Assembly (NCBI GenBank): GCA_016788945.1
Contig: JAEUSA010000194.1
Span: 1-12,761, forward strand
DNA from: Leptospiraceae bacterium
GTDB lineage: Bacteria > Spirochaetota > Leptospiria > Turneriellales > Turneriellaceae
Direction: 5' to 3'
Length of the DNA: 12,761 nt
The notes beneath the pieces were generated by a model that worked only from the letters and a program-made list of their open reading frames with translations, searched no databases and was not told where the DNA came from. Below, piece by piece: positions 1 to 8,180 of the stretch. Within the stretch, counting starts at the first letter, position 1, and each line of letters opens with the position of its first letter. The position numbers and the translations under genes were made by a program.

Positions 1-41
1 CGGTTGAAATAACTTAGGCCTTCAGGACTGCCGTGCTCCAT
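1..41 (-). CDS. Possible 5' end of a downstream gene, cut by the window edge
   Basis: Two bases after the stop of the ankyrin/SUKH gene an ATG at 41-39 opens a frame reading MEHGSPEGLSYFN to the window edge without a stop. A G-rich stretch (GGGGT, at the end of the ankyrin gene) lies about 8 bases upstream and could serve as ribosome binding site, so the gene would be translationally coupled to its neighbour. Thirteen codons are too few to identify a family or to prove coding; the call rests only on position, start codon and the possible Shine-Dalgarno. Confidence 0.3.
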   Translation of the reverse strand, partial: MEHGSPEGLSYFN

Positions 42-43
42 GG

Positions 44-1225
44 TTAACTACCCCACCCCGGAATCACTTCCTTCAGCCACTTGCCAAGATCCGGGTGCTC
101 CTTTTTCGCTTTTTTCATGATGGCCATCGCATTCCGCGCCGGGGCAATACCGTGCGCTGCCTTCAGCCAGGCGGCAAAAGCAGCATTTTGTTCCTCATTA
201 TTATCCGTTGCATCAAAGAATTTTTTGTCAAATGGTTCCCATTCTTGGTTGGCCGCGAGAATAGATAAGAACTCTTCCCATGTACTCGCGAGAATCGTTG
301 TGCCTTCGCCTTCACCGCCAAGGTAGACAATCGGTGCATCGGCGGATGTACGCCCTTCATAGAGCCAGATACCGTAGAGAGAATGGATGCCATCGACACC
401 GAAAAGTTTCACTTTAGACCAGCCGGCCTCGTTTCCCTGAAACCAGTCTTTCACGGTATTATACTTATCTTCGTCAATCTCGAAGCTGCCGCAGAAAAAT
501 TCGGGATGTTTGTCCCAGTAGTTGCAGAGTTCAGCCAACAGCGGCGGCACCTTGTGCGGCGCAAATTTTGCCGCCATCGCCTTGAGAGTTTTTGAGGTTC
601 CTTTGCCTTCGCTCAGCACATTCGCTTTTGCTGTTTTTGCCGCAGGTGTTGTCGTCGCTGCGGCTCTTTTTCCGTTCGGCGTATGTTTTTTGAGAAGTTC
701 AATCGTGGTCTTGAAATCGGCGCCCGTCTGGCCACTTTCTTCTTTTTTTCCCTCGAGGGCAAGCATGAGCGCGTCTTCTTTACCCACTTTTTTCGCTGCG
801 TCGGCCCCGTGCTCGAGCAGCAGCCGTACGGCCGCCGCATGGCCGTTTAGCGCTGCGCGCATGAGGGGTGTGTACTTGTAGTCGTCAGCGGCTTCGACAT
901 CTGCGCCGGCGGCAATTAAGGCTTCGAGTGCTGCGACTCTGCCCGACGATGCCGCCAGCATCAGGGGTGTCCATCCCGATACGAATTTGTAGCGCTTGGT
1001 GATATCAGCGCCTTCTTTAATTAAGAACTCCACCAGCTGCTTCTGCTCTAGCGCGGTTTGCACATCGTCGTTTTGCCCAAGACAACTGATGGCATTGTAA
1101 AGCGCATCGCAACCGTCTTTGTCTCCCTTCTTTATCGAAGCCCCGGCCTTCAGATGCTTTTTCACCGCCGCCAAATTCAGCTGAAACGCCGCATCGAGCA
1201 GTTTTTGTTGTATGCCTGCAGCCAT
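44..1225 (-). CDS. Ankyrin-repeat protein with C-terminal SMI1/KNR4-like (SUKH) domain
   Basis: A 393-residue soluble protein without signal peptide or membrane segment. The N-terminal part (about 5-180) is an ankyrin stack; the clearest repeats start at 85 (WTPLMLAASSGR...AAGADV) and 118 (YTPLMRAALNGH...EHGADA), with degenerate copies before and after. A Thr/Ala/Lys-rich linker (about 186-205) leads to a C-terminal domain (about 215-350) whose pattern, WLYEGR then PIVYLGGEGEGTTILA then EEFLSIL, resembles the SMI1/KNR4 (SUKH) superfamily. SUKH proteins are known as immunity proteins of polymorphic toxin systems and as general protein-binding modules, and both SUKH and ankyrin proteins occur in immunity loci. 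No toxin gene is visible here, so the role stays open. The start ATG has no Shine-Dalgarno but sits about 5 bases after a promoter-like -10. The ankyrin call is firm, the SUKH call moderate. Confidence 0.8.
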   Translation of the reverse strand: MAAGIQQKLLDAAFQLNLAAVKKHLKAGASIKKGDKDGCDALYNAISCLGQNDDVQTALEQKQLVEFLIKEGADITKRYKFVSGWTPLMLAASSGRVAALEALIAAGADVEAADDYKYTPLMRAALNGHAAAVRLLLEHGADAAKKVGKEDALMLALEGKKEESGQTGADFKTTIELLKKHTPNGKRAAATTTPAAKTAKANVLSEGKGTSKTLKAMAAKFAPHKVPPLLAELCNYWDKHPEFFCGSFEIDEDKYNTVKDWFQGNEAGWSKVKLFGVDGIHSLYGIWLYEGRTSADAPIVYLGGEGEGTTILASTWEEFLSILAANQEWEPFDKKFFDATDNNEEQNAAFAAWLKAAHGIAPARNAMAIMKKAKKEHPDLGKWLKEVIPGWGS

Positions 1226-1230
1226 ACGAC

Positions 1231-1258
1231 AGAATAGTCATCCACAGTCGCCGGTCAA
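1231..1258 (-). promoter_or_regulatory. Candidate sigma-70-type promoter of the ankyrin/SUKH gene
   Basis: Read on the minus strand, TTGACC (1258-1253, 5 of 6 to TTGACA) is followed after 16 bases by TATTCT (1236-1231, 4 of 6 to TATAAT). The -10 ends only 5 bases before the ATG at 1225, so transcription would begin at or next to the start codon. This matches the absence of a Shine-Dalgarno sequence and suggests a leaderless mRNA. Only the sequence match supports it. Confidence 0.4.
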
Positions 1259-1280
1259 GTATTGCGCGGCGTCAAAACCG

Positions 1281-1547
1281 ATGACGGCAGAAGAAAAACA
1301 TAACATCATCACCCTGTTGGAAAAGGCAATGCAGCTCAACGGTGAAGCACAAAACGCGTTTGATTTTCAGTCTTACGGCAATGCCGCAACGATGCGCAAG
1401 GCATCGTCGGCAATTCTGCTACCACTCTTTCGAGAGCACAGCGTGCTACGCGAAAACTTTCCTCACCAATGGGTTTTTCTCAACCGCGGCGATGAAGACA
1501 ATGCATTCAACTATGACCAGTTCGAACTCGCTAAAAATTTATTTTAA
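1281..1547 (+). CDS. Small hypothetical protein, 88 residues
   Basis: Not a recognised family. The product is a small acidic soluble protein (starts MTAEEKHNIITLLEKAMQLN, ends QFELAKNLF), with a predicted helical N-terminus and no signal peptide or cysteine. An open frame reaches further upstream to 1212, but that would overlap the divergent ankyrin gene; the ATG at 1281 starts a more protein-like sequence, so it was chosen. No clear Shine-Dalgarno precedes it. It diverges from the ankyrin/SUKH gene with 55 bases between starts, and its last 9 bases overlap the end of the convergent lipoprotein gene. It could be a partner of the ankyrin/SUKH protein, but nothing beyond adjacency says so. Confidence 0.6.
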   Translation: MTAEEKHNIITLLEKAMQLNGEAQNAFDFQSYGNAATMRKASSAILLPLFREHSVLRENFPHQWVFLNRGDEDNAFNYDQFELAKNLF

Positions 1548-2120
1548 CGCAACGCGCGTGAGCAAAACAGGCTTTTCGAGCACACCGGGTTTATACAGCT
1601 CGGCGACGATGAACTTTGCCACATCTTCGCCGCTGCCTGTCATCCGCGTGGGCGTTGTACCGTAAGCCCCGGTCTTTACCGCGGCGTTGCCCAAAAGTTT
1701 TTTTTCTGCAATCGCCTGATTAAAACGTTCCGTTGCAAACAAAGAAATCGCCAGAGTATCGCCGCGGAACTCATAGTGCGCGGGAATATAGCCGGCATCG
1801 GTTGGCTTAGCGGTAAGTGCCGCGTACTTGCGCGCGTTCAAAAAAGTGACGCCGCCTATCTTCGTCGTCATCACCGTAAAAAATTCTGCATCCTCACTGA
1901 AGTCACTCTCAAAAAAACGGAACACGAGCGAGTCGTCTTTGAGTCGTGTGATGGCAAGGTATCCCGACTTGTCGCTCTGTCGCCACAGGCCCGGCAGCCG
2001 GTCGTCGCGAAACATAGCAGCCGCGCCGCCGAGGAGGTTTTCAGATACCAGATAACAGCCGGACAACGTGGGCAATAGCAGAGCGAGCAGAAGAAATACC
2101 GGAAGCCTCATCGCACCCAT
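1539..2120 (-). CDS. Predicted lipoprotein of unknown function, 193 residues
   Basis: The N-terminus is a lipoprotein signal: a hydrophobic stretch ending in PTLSGC, with Cys22 as the lipidated residue. The rest is a mixed soluble domain with several short beta-type stretches (YLAITRLKDDSLVFRF, DTLAISLF) and no recognised family motif, so only an envelope location can be stated. Two starts are possible, at 2120 and at 2111 (MRLPVF); the first has GGGA about 11 bases upstream. A -10-like GATAAT lies at 2162-2157 in this orientation without a good -35. The gene overlaps the convergent small gene by 9 bases and diverges from the barrel gene at 2273. Confidence 0.75.
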   Translation of the reverse strand: MGAMRLPVFLLLALLLPTLSGCYLVSENLLGGAAAMFRDDRLPGLWRQSDKSGYLAITRLKDDSLVFRFFESDFSEDAEFFTVMTTKIGGVTFLNARKYAALTAKPTDAGYIPAHYEFRGDTLAISLFATERFNQAIAEKKLLGNAAVKTGAYGTTPTRMTGSGEDVAKFIVAELYKPGVLEKPVLLTRVALK

Positions 2121-2209
2121 GGTTCAGTGTTTCCCGGCAGAATTGAGTGTCTATTCATTATCCCCCCGCGCAGTCCCTTGAGTCGAATTGGATGTCCGGT
2201 TTTTATGGC

Positions 2210-2238
2210 TTGCCGCTCTGCCGTCTTATGGGTAAGAT
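2210..2238 (+). promoter_or_regulatory. Candidate promoter of the barrel-YHYH gene run
   Basis: TTGCCG (2210-2215) and TAAGAT (2233-2238) each match the sigma-70 consensus at 4 of 6 positions with 17 bases between, and would give a leader of about 28 bases before the ATG at 2273. A second pair, TTGAGT (2178-2183) and TTTTAT (2201-2206), also with a 17-base spacer, is about equally good. The choice between them is open. Confidence 0.3.
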
Positions 2239-2272
2239 GCTGACCGAAATAGTGTCTACCCAAGGAGGGAAA

Positions 2273-2878
2273 ATGATTCTCAATCGAATATTCATCCGCA
2301 TCTATCAGCCTGTGCTCATGGCAGCGATCATTGCGACAGCACCGCTCGCGGCCATCAAAGACGCAAAGGTCGAATTTCAGGGCTGGGGCGGTGTCAATTT
2401 TGCCACCAAGAGCACGTTTGCCAAAGAATACACCGATGCGACTTTTATTCAGCCCCGGGGCGGATTAACGACCTATTTCTCGCAGCCATTCCTTTTGCCC
2501 GACGCACTCGATGTCGGCTTCTCGGCTGCGTTCCAGCCGATCATGAGCTATACCGCCGGTACGGGCAATGTCACTTCGGTTACGGCATTTCCCGTGACGC
2601 TTGAGGCGCGCTACCGTTTCCCTTACGGCATCTATGCTGCGGCGGGCGCAGGTTATGCCTATAGCCGGCTCAAAGTGAACAATGAATCGACCGGCACCAA
2701 CGCGGCGGTCATCACTGCGAAGGGCGGTTACCAGTACGATATTTGGCAAAACCTGTCGGCGATCGGCCAGCTCGAACTGCAGTATTTTCTGCAGAACCTG
2801 ACGTTTGCTGGCGCGGGTGAAAAATCAAACAGCCAACTCAACATCGGCATCAGCCTCGGTGTTGCTTATAAGCTTTAG
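2273..2878 (+). CDS. Predicted outer-membrane beta-barrel protein, 201 residues
   Basis: A strong Shine-Dalgarno (AGGAGGGA, 2263-2270) fixes the ATG at 2273, although the frame stays open to 2147. A signal peptide of about 27 residues (hydrophobic core LMAAIIATAPLAA) precedes a mature part made of alternating hydrophobic/polar strands rich in Gly and aromatic residues, such as YGIYAAAGAGYAYSRLKV and LNIGISLGVAYKL, the usual look of a small outer-membrane barrel. The terminal residue is Leu rather than the more common Phe or Trp. No specific family is recognised. It is the first gene of the run and lies 25 bases before the YHYH lipoprotein gene, so co-transcription is likely; it may be a pore or a structural partner. 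Confidence 0.75.
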   Translation: MILNRIFIRIYQPVLMAAIIATAPLAAIKDAKVEFQGWGGVNFATKSTFAKEYTDATFIQPRGGLTTYFSQPFLLPDALDVGFSAAFQPIMSYTAGTGNVTSVTAFPVTLEARYRFPYGIYAAAGAGYAYSRLKVNNESTGTNAAVITAKGGYQYDIWQNLSAIGQLELQYFLQNLTFAGAGEKSNSQLNIGISLGVAYKL

Positions 2879-2903
2879 TGGAATTCATAAATAGGAGGAA
2901 CAT

Positions 2904-3743
2904 ATGTCACGTATTCAATGTGCAACGATATTCGCGACCGCTCTGCTCATAGGCATCGGTTGCAGCAACAACGTCTCAACACCGTACTGCGTCACGACCA
3001 TGGGCGATGGCGTGTCTTCGACGTTCTCGAGCAATTTCAACTGTGTGCAGGTATCCGTTAGCGGGTCTAACCATATCTTTCAATCAAACAACTTGCCGAA
3101 TCACAAGAGTTATTATTACGGTTCGGATTCAGAGCTTTATGAGGCACTGCCATCAGGAAATAAGTCGGCAGGTTCGAACAAGATATCCAGCCAGAATCTG
3201 AAGTATACTATACCAACGACACCGACATTAAACGGAGGTACCTTTGTTGGCACCCAAGCTGGCTACGTATCCGTGGGGGTGACCGCAAATGGGCTGGCGG
3301 TTTTTAACAACGCTGCCGCTTTCCCTGATACGCTCTCAACAGAGGCACAGACATTTGACAATTACGCTGGCCATCCACAGAGCAGCGGCGTCTATCATCA
3401 TCACGCTGCGGTCACTAAGCTTTCATCGACTATGGCGGATTCTACCCTTATCGGTGTGGCGCTCGATGGTTACTTAATCTATGCTGAATATTGCGACAAC
3501 GGAACGGAATCTACCAGCGACGATTACAAACCGACTGCAAACAATAATGCGGCACCCACGAATGCCGGTGGGCTAACTGGAGGTACTTCGACAGCTTTGG
3601 ATGAACTGCATGGACATACTACAAAAACGAGACATTTATCAACAGCCACTTATCATTATCATTACATGCAAGACCAGACGGCTGGAATCAAAACAATCTT
3701 AGGAAGTTATTTCCGCGGTGTACCCGGTACGGTCTCGAACTAA
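2904..3743 (+). CDS. YHYH-domain lipoprotein
   Basis: A 279-residue exported protein. The start has a clear Shine-Dalgarno (AGGAGG, about 2893-2898). The signal ends in LIGIGC, with Cys20 as the likely lipid anchor. The body carries the hallmarks of the YHYH family: YHHH at 164-167, GVALDGYLIY at 184-193, LDELHGH at 232-238 and YHYHY at 250-254. The family takes its name from that last motif. Its biochemical role is not established; the dense histidines suggest metal binding, which is inference. Ser, Thr and Asn are abundant in the N-terminal half. Five sampled 60-base lines give about 44% GC against about 60% in a sampled typA line, so the gene looks compositionally different. A SCO-type copper-chaperone-like gene two genes downstream fits a metal-related role. 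Confidence 0.88.
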   Translation: MSRIQCATIFATALLIGIGCSNNVSTPYCVTTMGDGVSSTFSSNFNCVQVSVSGSNHIFQSNNLPNHKSYYYGSDSELYEALPSGNKSAGSNKISSQNLKYTIPTTPTLNGGTFVGTQAGYVSVGVTANGLAVFNNAAAFPDTLSTEAQTFDNYAGHPQSSGVYHHHAAVTKLSSTMADSTLIGVALDGYLIYAEYCDNGTESTSDDYKPTANNNAAPTNAGGLTGGTSTALDELHGHTTKTRHLSTATYHYHYMQDQTAGIKTILGSYFRGVPGTVSN

Positions 3744-3750
3744 CCCCACC

Positions 3751-3799
3751 CCCCTCCCCGCCGAAGCGGTTTGCCCGCAAACCGCGCGTTGGCGAGGGG
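3751..3799. repeat. Intergenic imperfect hairpin after the YHYH gene
   Basis: The core is a perfect inverted repeat, GCGGTTTG (3766-3773) and CAAACCGC (3778-3785), around a CCCG loop. An outer stem pairs CCCCTC plus GCC (3751-3756 and 3760-3762) with GGCGAGGGG (3791-3799), leaving a 3-base C bulge and a small interior loop. No run of T follows on the plus strand, so it is not a standard terminator. It may reduce read-through, protect the upstream mRNA, or be a dispersed repeat. One copy is visible in this window. Confidence 0.55.
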
Positions 3800-3863
3800 T
3801 AAGTCTCCTGTAAAAAAAATGCGTCCTCTTTCTTTCAAAATCTATTCACCTCAAAGAACGAAA

Positions 3864-4412
3864 ATGCTAACGCCCCGCTGGATCACGATTATCGCGCTTG
3901 CCGTTTCACTTACTGCCTGCGGTGAAAGAACTATTTCGAGCACCGATGCAAAGCTCAAGTTTGGCGCCGGCCGCTGGTTCTATGACGGCCGTCCGCTTAC
4001 CGGAGCAGTCGAAGAGACATTACCCGATGCTATCCGCCTGACGCACTATGCCGACGGCCTCGAGCATGGGCTGATGACCGCGCGCACCCACGCGGGTGCC
4101 CTCATCGAAGAGCGCACCTATAAAGCGGGCAAGAAACACGGCGTGCACCGTGGCTGGTTTGCCGGCGGTGGCGACCGGTTCTATACCGAATTCGCCGATG
4201 ACCATTATGCAGGCGAACACTGGACATGGCACGCCAACGGTAAAGTAGCCGAGTACAAAAAGTACACCGCCGACGGAAAAATTCTTGTGCACAAGCACTG
4301 GCGCGAGTCAGGCCAAATTTATCGCAATCAGGTATTCGCCGAAAATTTTGAACTCGGCATGCCGGGAGTAAAGTTATGCAATACGGTAAAAGACACGGTC
4401 AGCGGGCGGTAA
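3864..4412 (+). CDS. YwqK/MORN-like repeat lipoprotein
   Basis: 182 residues. The ATG at 3864 gives a good lipoprotein signal (MLTPRWITIIALAVSLTACG, lipobox LTAC, Cys19); an upstream extension to 3771 would spoil it. The mature part has tandem motifs of the MORN_2/YwqK kind: DGLEHGLMTARTHAGALIEE, KKHGVHRGWFAGG, YAGEHWTWHANGKVAEYKKY and ADGKILVHKHWRESGQIY. Such repeats form a beta-sheet ladder. Databases often label the family 'YwqK antitoxin', but no toxin is present and the protein is exported, so a structural or binding role in the envelope is more likely. It is followed with a 37-base overlap by the SCO gene, which points to coupled expression. Confidence 0.75.
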   Translation: MLTPRWITIIALAVSLTACGERTISSTDAKLKFGAGRWFYDGRPLTGAVEETLPDAIRLTHYADGLEHGLMTARTHAGALIEERTYKAGKKHGVHRGWFAGGGDRFYTEFADDHYAGEHWTWHANGKVAEYKKYTADGKILVHKHWRESGQIYRNQVFAENFELGMPGVKLCNTVKDTVSGR

Positions 4413-5071
4413 TACTTCTGCTTGCTTTTTTCACCGCCTGCGGCGAAAAAAGCAAGCCACAGTTTCCGCGCGAGCTCGCCGAGTTCCATGCCCCCGTTAA
4501 AGGGCAGATACCCTATTTTCAAGGTGACGACATGAACCCCTACTGGTCCGAAGGTAAAACCACCTTGCCCGGTGATTTGCGCCAACTGACCAAATTTACC
4601 TTCACGACGCACACAGGTGCTGTGCTCACCCCCAACGACCTCAAAGGCAAATTCGTGCTGATGTCATTCTTCTTCACGCGCTGCTCCGGCATCTGCCCGA
4701 TGGTCACCGCCAGCGTGAAGCGCATGCGTGAAAAAATCGGTGACCAGCGCAATCTCGTCTTTGTTTCGGTGACGGTTGACCCCGAACACGATCAGGCGCG
4801 CGAGCTGAACGAATTCAGAGAGCGCATGAAGGTGCCGTTCGATAACTGGTATTTCGCCACCGGCAACAAAGACGAAATTTACGGTCTCGCGCGGCAGGTT
4901 TTCCAGTCAGATGTCACCGTGCGCGGTACAAAAGACAAAGCGGATTTTCTCCACACCGAAGCCGTCTACCTGCTCGATAAAGACTTGTACCTGCGCGGAA
5001 TGTACCGTACTAAGGGCCTCGCCGACATGGAGAGGCTGACGAAAGAGCTCTCGCAGCTGAGAGCTGGTTAA
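4376..5071 (+). CDS. SCO1/SenC-family copper chaperone-like lipoprotein
   Basis: 231 residues with a lipoprotein signal (AFFTAC, Cys22) and a thioredoxin-fold SCO domain from about 70 to 228. The metal-binding set is complete: Cys103 and Cys107 in TRCSGICP, and His193 in FLHTE; Asp135 lies in VSVTVDPEHD. Family knowledge: SCO proteins deliver copper to the CuA site of cytochrome c oxidase or act as thiol-disulphide reductases in the periplasm. No oxidase subunit is in the window, so the client is unknown. The start has GGGAG (4364-4368) 7 bases upstream and lies inside the YwqK-like gene in another frame. The 110-base gap after the stop holds no clear terminator. Confidence 0.93.
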   Translation: MQYGKRHGQRAVILLLAFFTACGEKSKPQFPRELAEFHAPVKGQIPYFQGDDMNPYWSEGKTTLPGDLRQLTKFTFTTHTGAVLTPNDLKGKFVLMSFFFTRCSGICPMVTASVKRMREKIGDQRNLVFVSVTVDPEHDQARELNEFRERMKVPFDNWYFATGNKDEIYGLARQVFQSDVTVRGTKDKADFLHTEAVYLLDKDLYLRGMYRTKGLADMERLTKELSQLRAG

Positions 5072-5181
5072 CCGTTTTTGCGATGGCCCGCCCCGTAGTA
5101 ACCTTGCAGCTGCCAACGGGTCACTTCGATTGTTAGCTTCAATGAGTTGCCGCTCTGTCGCCCAATCAAAAAAATGCGGCA

Positions 5182-5649
5182 GTGAAAATATCATTCGCCG
5201 GCAGTTTATTTTTTCTCATATCGCTCTTTGCGGCTGACCTCTCTGCACACGGCACCGGTACACGTAAATTTACCGGACTCGGGCTCACGGCCGGTTTTGA
5301 ATACGGTTCGCTCGGGAATCCGGCACCCGCAATCGCGCTCACACAGGGCTATACCGGCATCGTCAGCTACTATGGCAGTGTCGAAGCCGGCTACCGCACG
5401 AAAGATGCAGCGTTCATGGCGCGGGCGACTCTTGAAGCGTACGTCATTTATTTCGGCATATACGCGGGCATGCAATCCAATACCGGTAACGAACGCGCAT
5501 CGGTCTATGGCTTTCCCGTGGGAATCGCCTTTCTGTTTCCAGTCAATGACCCGTGGTTGGTAAAATTGCATGCCGGCGCGGCATTCTATACCAAAGAGCA
5601 GGCGAATGAGTTCCAGATAGCTCTGTCGGTTTTCTATCGAATCTGGTGA
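5182..5649 (+). CDS. Small exported beta-rich protein, possible outer-membrane protein
   Basis: 155 residues starting with GTG. A signal peptide (MKISFAGSLFFLISLFAADLSA, cleavage after Ala22) leads to HGTGTRKF and a mature part of alternating Gly/aromatic strands (LGLTAGFEYGS, GSVEAGYRTKDAAFMARA, YFGIYAGMQS, LVKLHAGAAFYTK) ending in ALSVFYRIW. The terminal Trp is typical of barrel proteins, though about 133 mature residues would allow only a small barrel. No family is recognised. A three-codon reading frame, ATG CGG CAG TGA (5174-5185), overlaps the GTG start, which lacks a strong Shine-Dalgarno. It probably belongs with the SCO gene upstream and the exported protein downstream. Confidence 0.65.
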   Translation: MKISFAGSLFFLISLFAADLSAHGTGTRKFTGLGLTAGFEYGSLGNPAPAIALTQGYTGIVSYYGSVEAGYRTKDAAFMARATLEAYVIYFGIYAGMQSNTGNERASVYGFPVGIAFLFPVNDPWLVKLHAGAAFYTKEQANEFQIALSVFYRIW

Positions 5650-5654
5650 TCGCC

Positions 5655-6185
5655 ATGCTCCGTCTGTTCACCCTGCTCGCGCTATTGACAGTACAGATTA
5701 TTCCACTGAGCGCGGAGGATCTCGGCGAACGTATTCGCCGCGCCGCCATTGCCATGACAGACGCGTATCAGCGCGAAGACAGTAAAGCACTCACAGAGTT
5801 TACCGCCGCGCCAATTGTCAAAATGGCCGGGGGACCATCGGCGCTGGCAGAGAAAATAGAGAAAGAATTTGCGGCAAACCGCAAAGAAAATCTGAAATTG
5901 TTATCCTACAGTTTCGTCAAACCCGACCGCATCCATTTTCTGAACGGCCAGTTATTCGCGCTGATTGAGCGCAAGAGCCGGTGGCGGTATGACCAAGAAA
6001 ACATGGACCTGCGGTTCAATCTACTCGCCATATCGACCGACAGCGGGGCAACTTGGCGATTTGCTGAAATTACATCGATCGACGAGCAGGCTTTTCGCCG
6101 GTTATTTGGTTTTTTCGATGAGCAGCTTTTCAGCGAATTCTACAAGTACACCTCTGAGCGGTGCGAGTGCAAGGGCGGCAAATAG
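5655..6185 (+). CDS. Secreted protein of unknown function, NTF2-like in size and pattern
   Basis: 176 residues from the ATG at 5655, with GGTGA about 5 bases upstream. A GTG at 5646, overlapping the previous stop, is the alternative start. The signal peptide (MLRLFTLLALLTVQIIPLSA) is followed by a helix with AMTDAYQREDSKALTEF, then strand-like segments (LKLLSYSF, RIHFLNGQLFALIERKSR, FNLLAISTDSGATWRFAEI) and a C-terminal acidic/aromatic tail with CEC. The helix-then-sheet order and the phrase on use 'per sample' of the charge pattern recall NTF2-like folds, but this is inference; no family was recognised. It lies 5 bases after the barrel-like gene and is probably co-transcribed with it. Confidence 0.7.
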   Translation: MLRLFTLLALLTVQIIPLSAEDLGERIRRAAIAMTDAYQREDSKALTEFTAAPIVKMAGGPSALAEKIEKEFAANRKENLKLLSYSFVKPDRIHFLNGQLFALIERKSRWRYDQENMDLRFNLLAISTDSGATWRFAEITSIDEQAFRRLFGFFDEQLFSEFYKYTSERCECKGGK

Positions 6186-6364
6186 AACTACCGGCGTCCT
6201 TGGCAAGAGGATCAATCACCTTAAGGTAAGGAAACCTGCCAAAATCACGGTCAGCGGAATATGGTTTTTTTATTCCGTTCGCCTCAGGCTGCGAGAGGTC
6301 TTAACGCAAGCCGTTAAGGCTTTACGGCCTATCTCAATCCTATTTTTTGGCGGTGTACAATACC
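6186..6364 (+). promoter_or_regulatory. typA leader with several alternative stem-loops
   Basis: This gap of 179 bases holds a 10-base palindrome ACCTTAAGGT (6218-6227), a stem CGGAATA/TATTCCG (6255-6261 and 6271-6277) with a T-rich loop, and three overlapping stems that cannot form together: TTAACG/CGTTAA (6301-6306, 6312-6317), AAGCC/GGCTT (6308-6312, 6318-6322) and GCCGT/ACGGC (6310-6314, 6324-6328). A T6 run follows at 6343-6348, directly before the probable Shine-Dalgarno GGCGGTG (6349-6355). The layout could be an attenuator or a cold-responsive leader. A -35-like TTGGCA (6200-6205) has no convincing -10. Confidence 0.4.
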
Positions 6365-8173
<1,809 letters not shown>

Positions 8174-8180
8174 GCCAGGC

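Noticed and set aside
2147..2272. N-terminal extension of the barrel protein to position 2147
   Set aside because: It would place 42 unusual residues before the signal peptide, while the ATG at 2273 has a strong Shine-Dalgarno.
3864..4412. Toxin-antitoxin system suggested by the YwqK family label
   Set aside because: The protein carries a lipoprotein signal, and no toxin-like partner lies next to it.
6255..6277. Stem CGGAATA/TATTCCG as a terminator for the preceding gene
   Set aside because: The T-run is in the loop, not after the stem, and the stem is AT-rich and weak.
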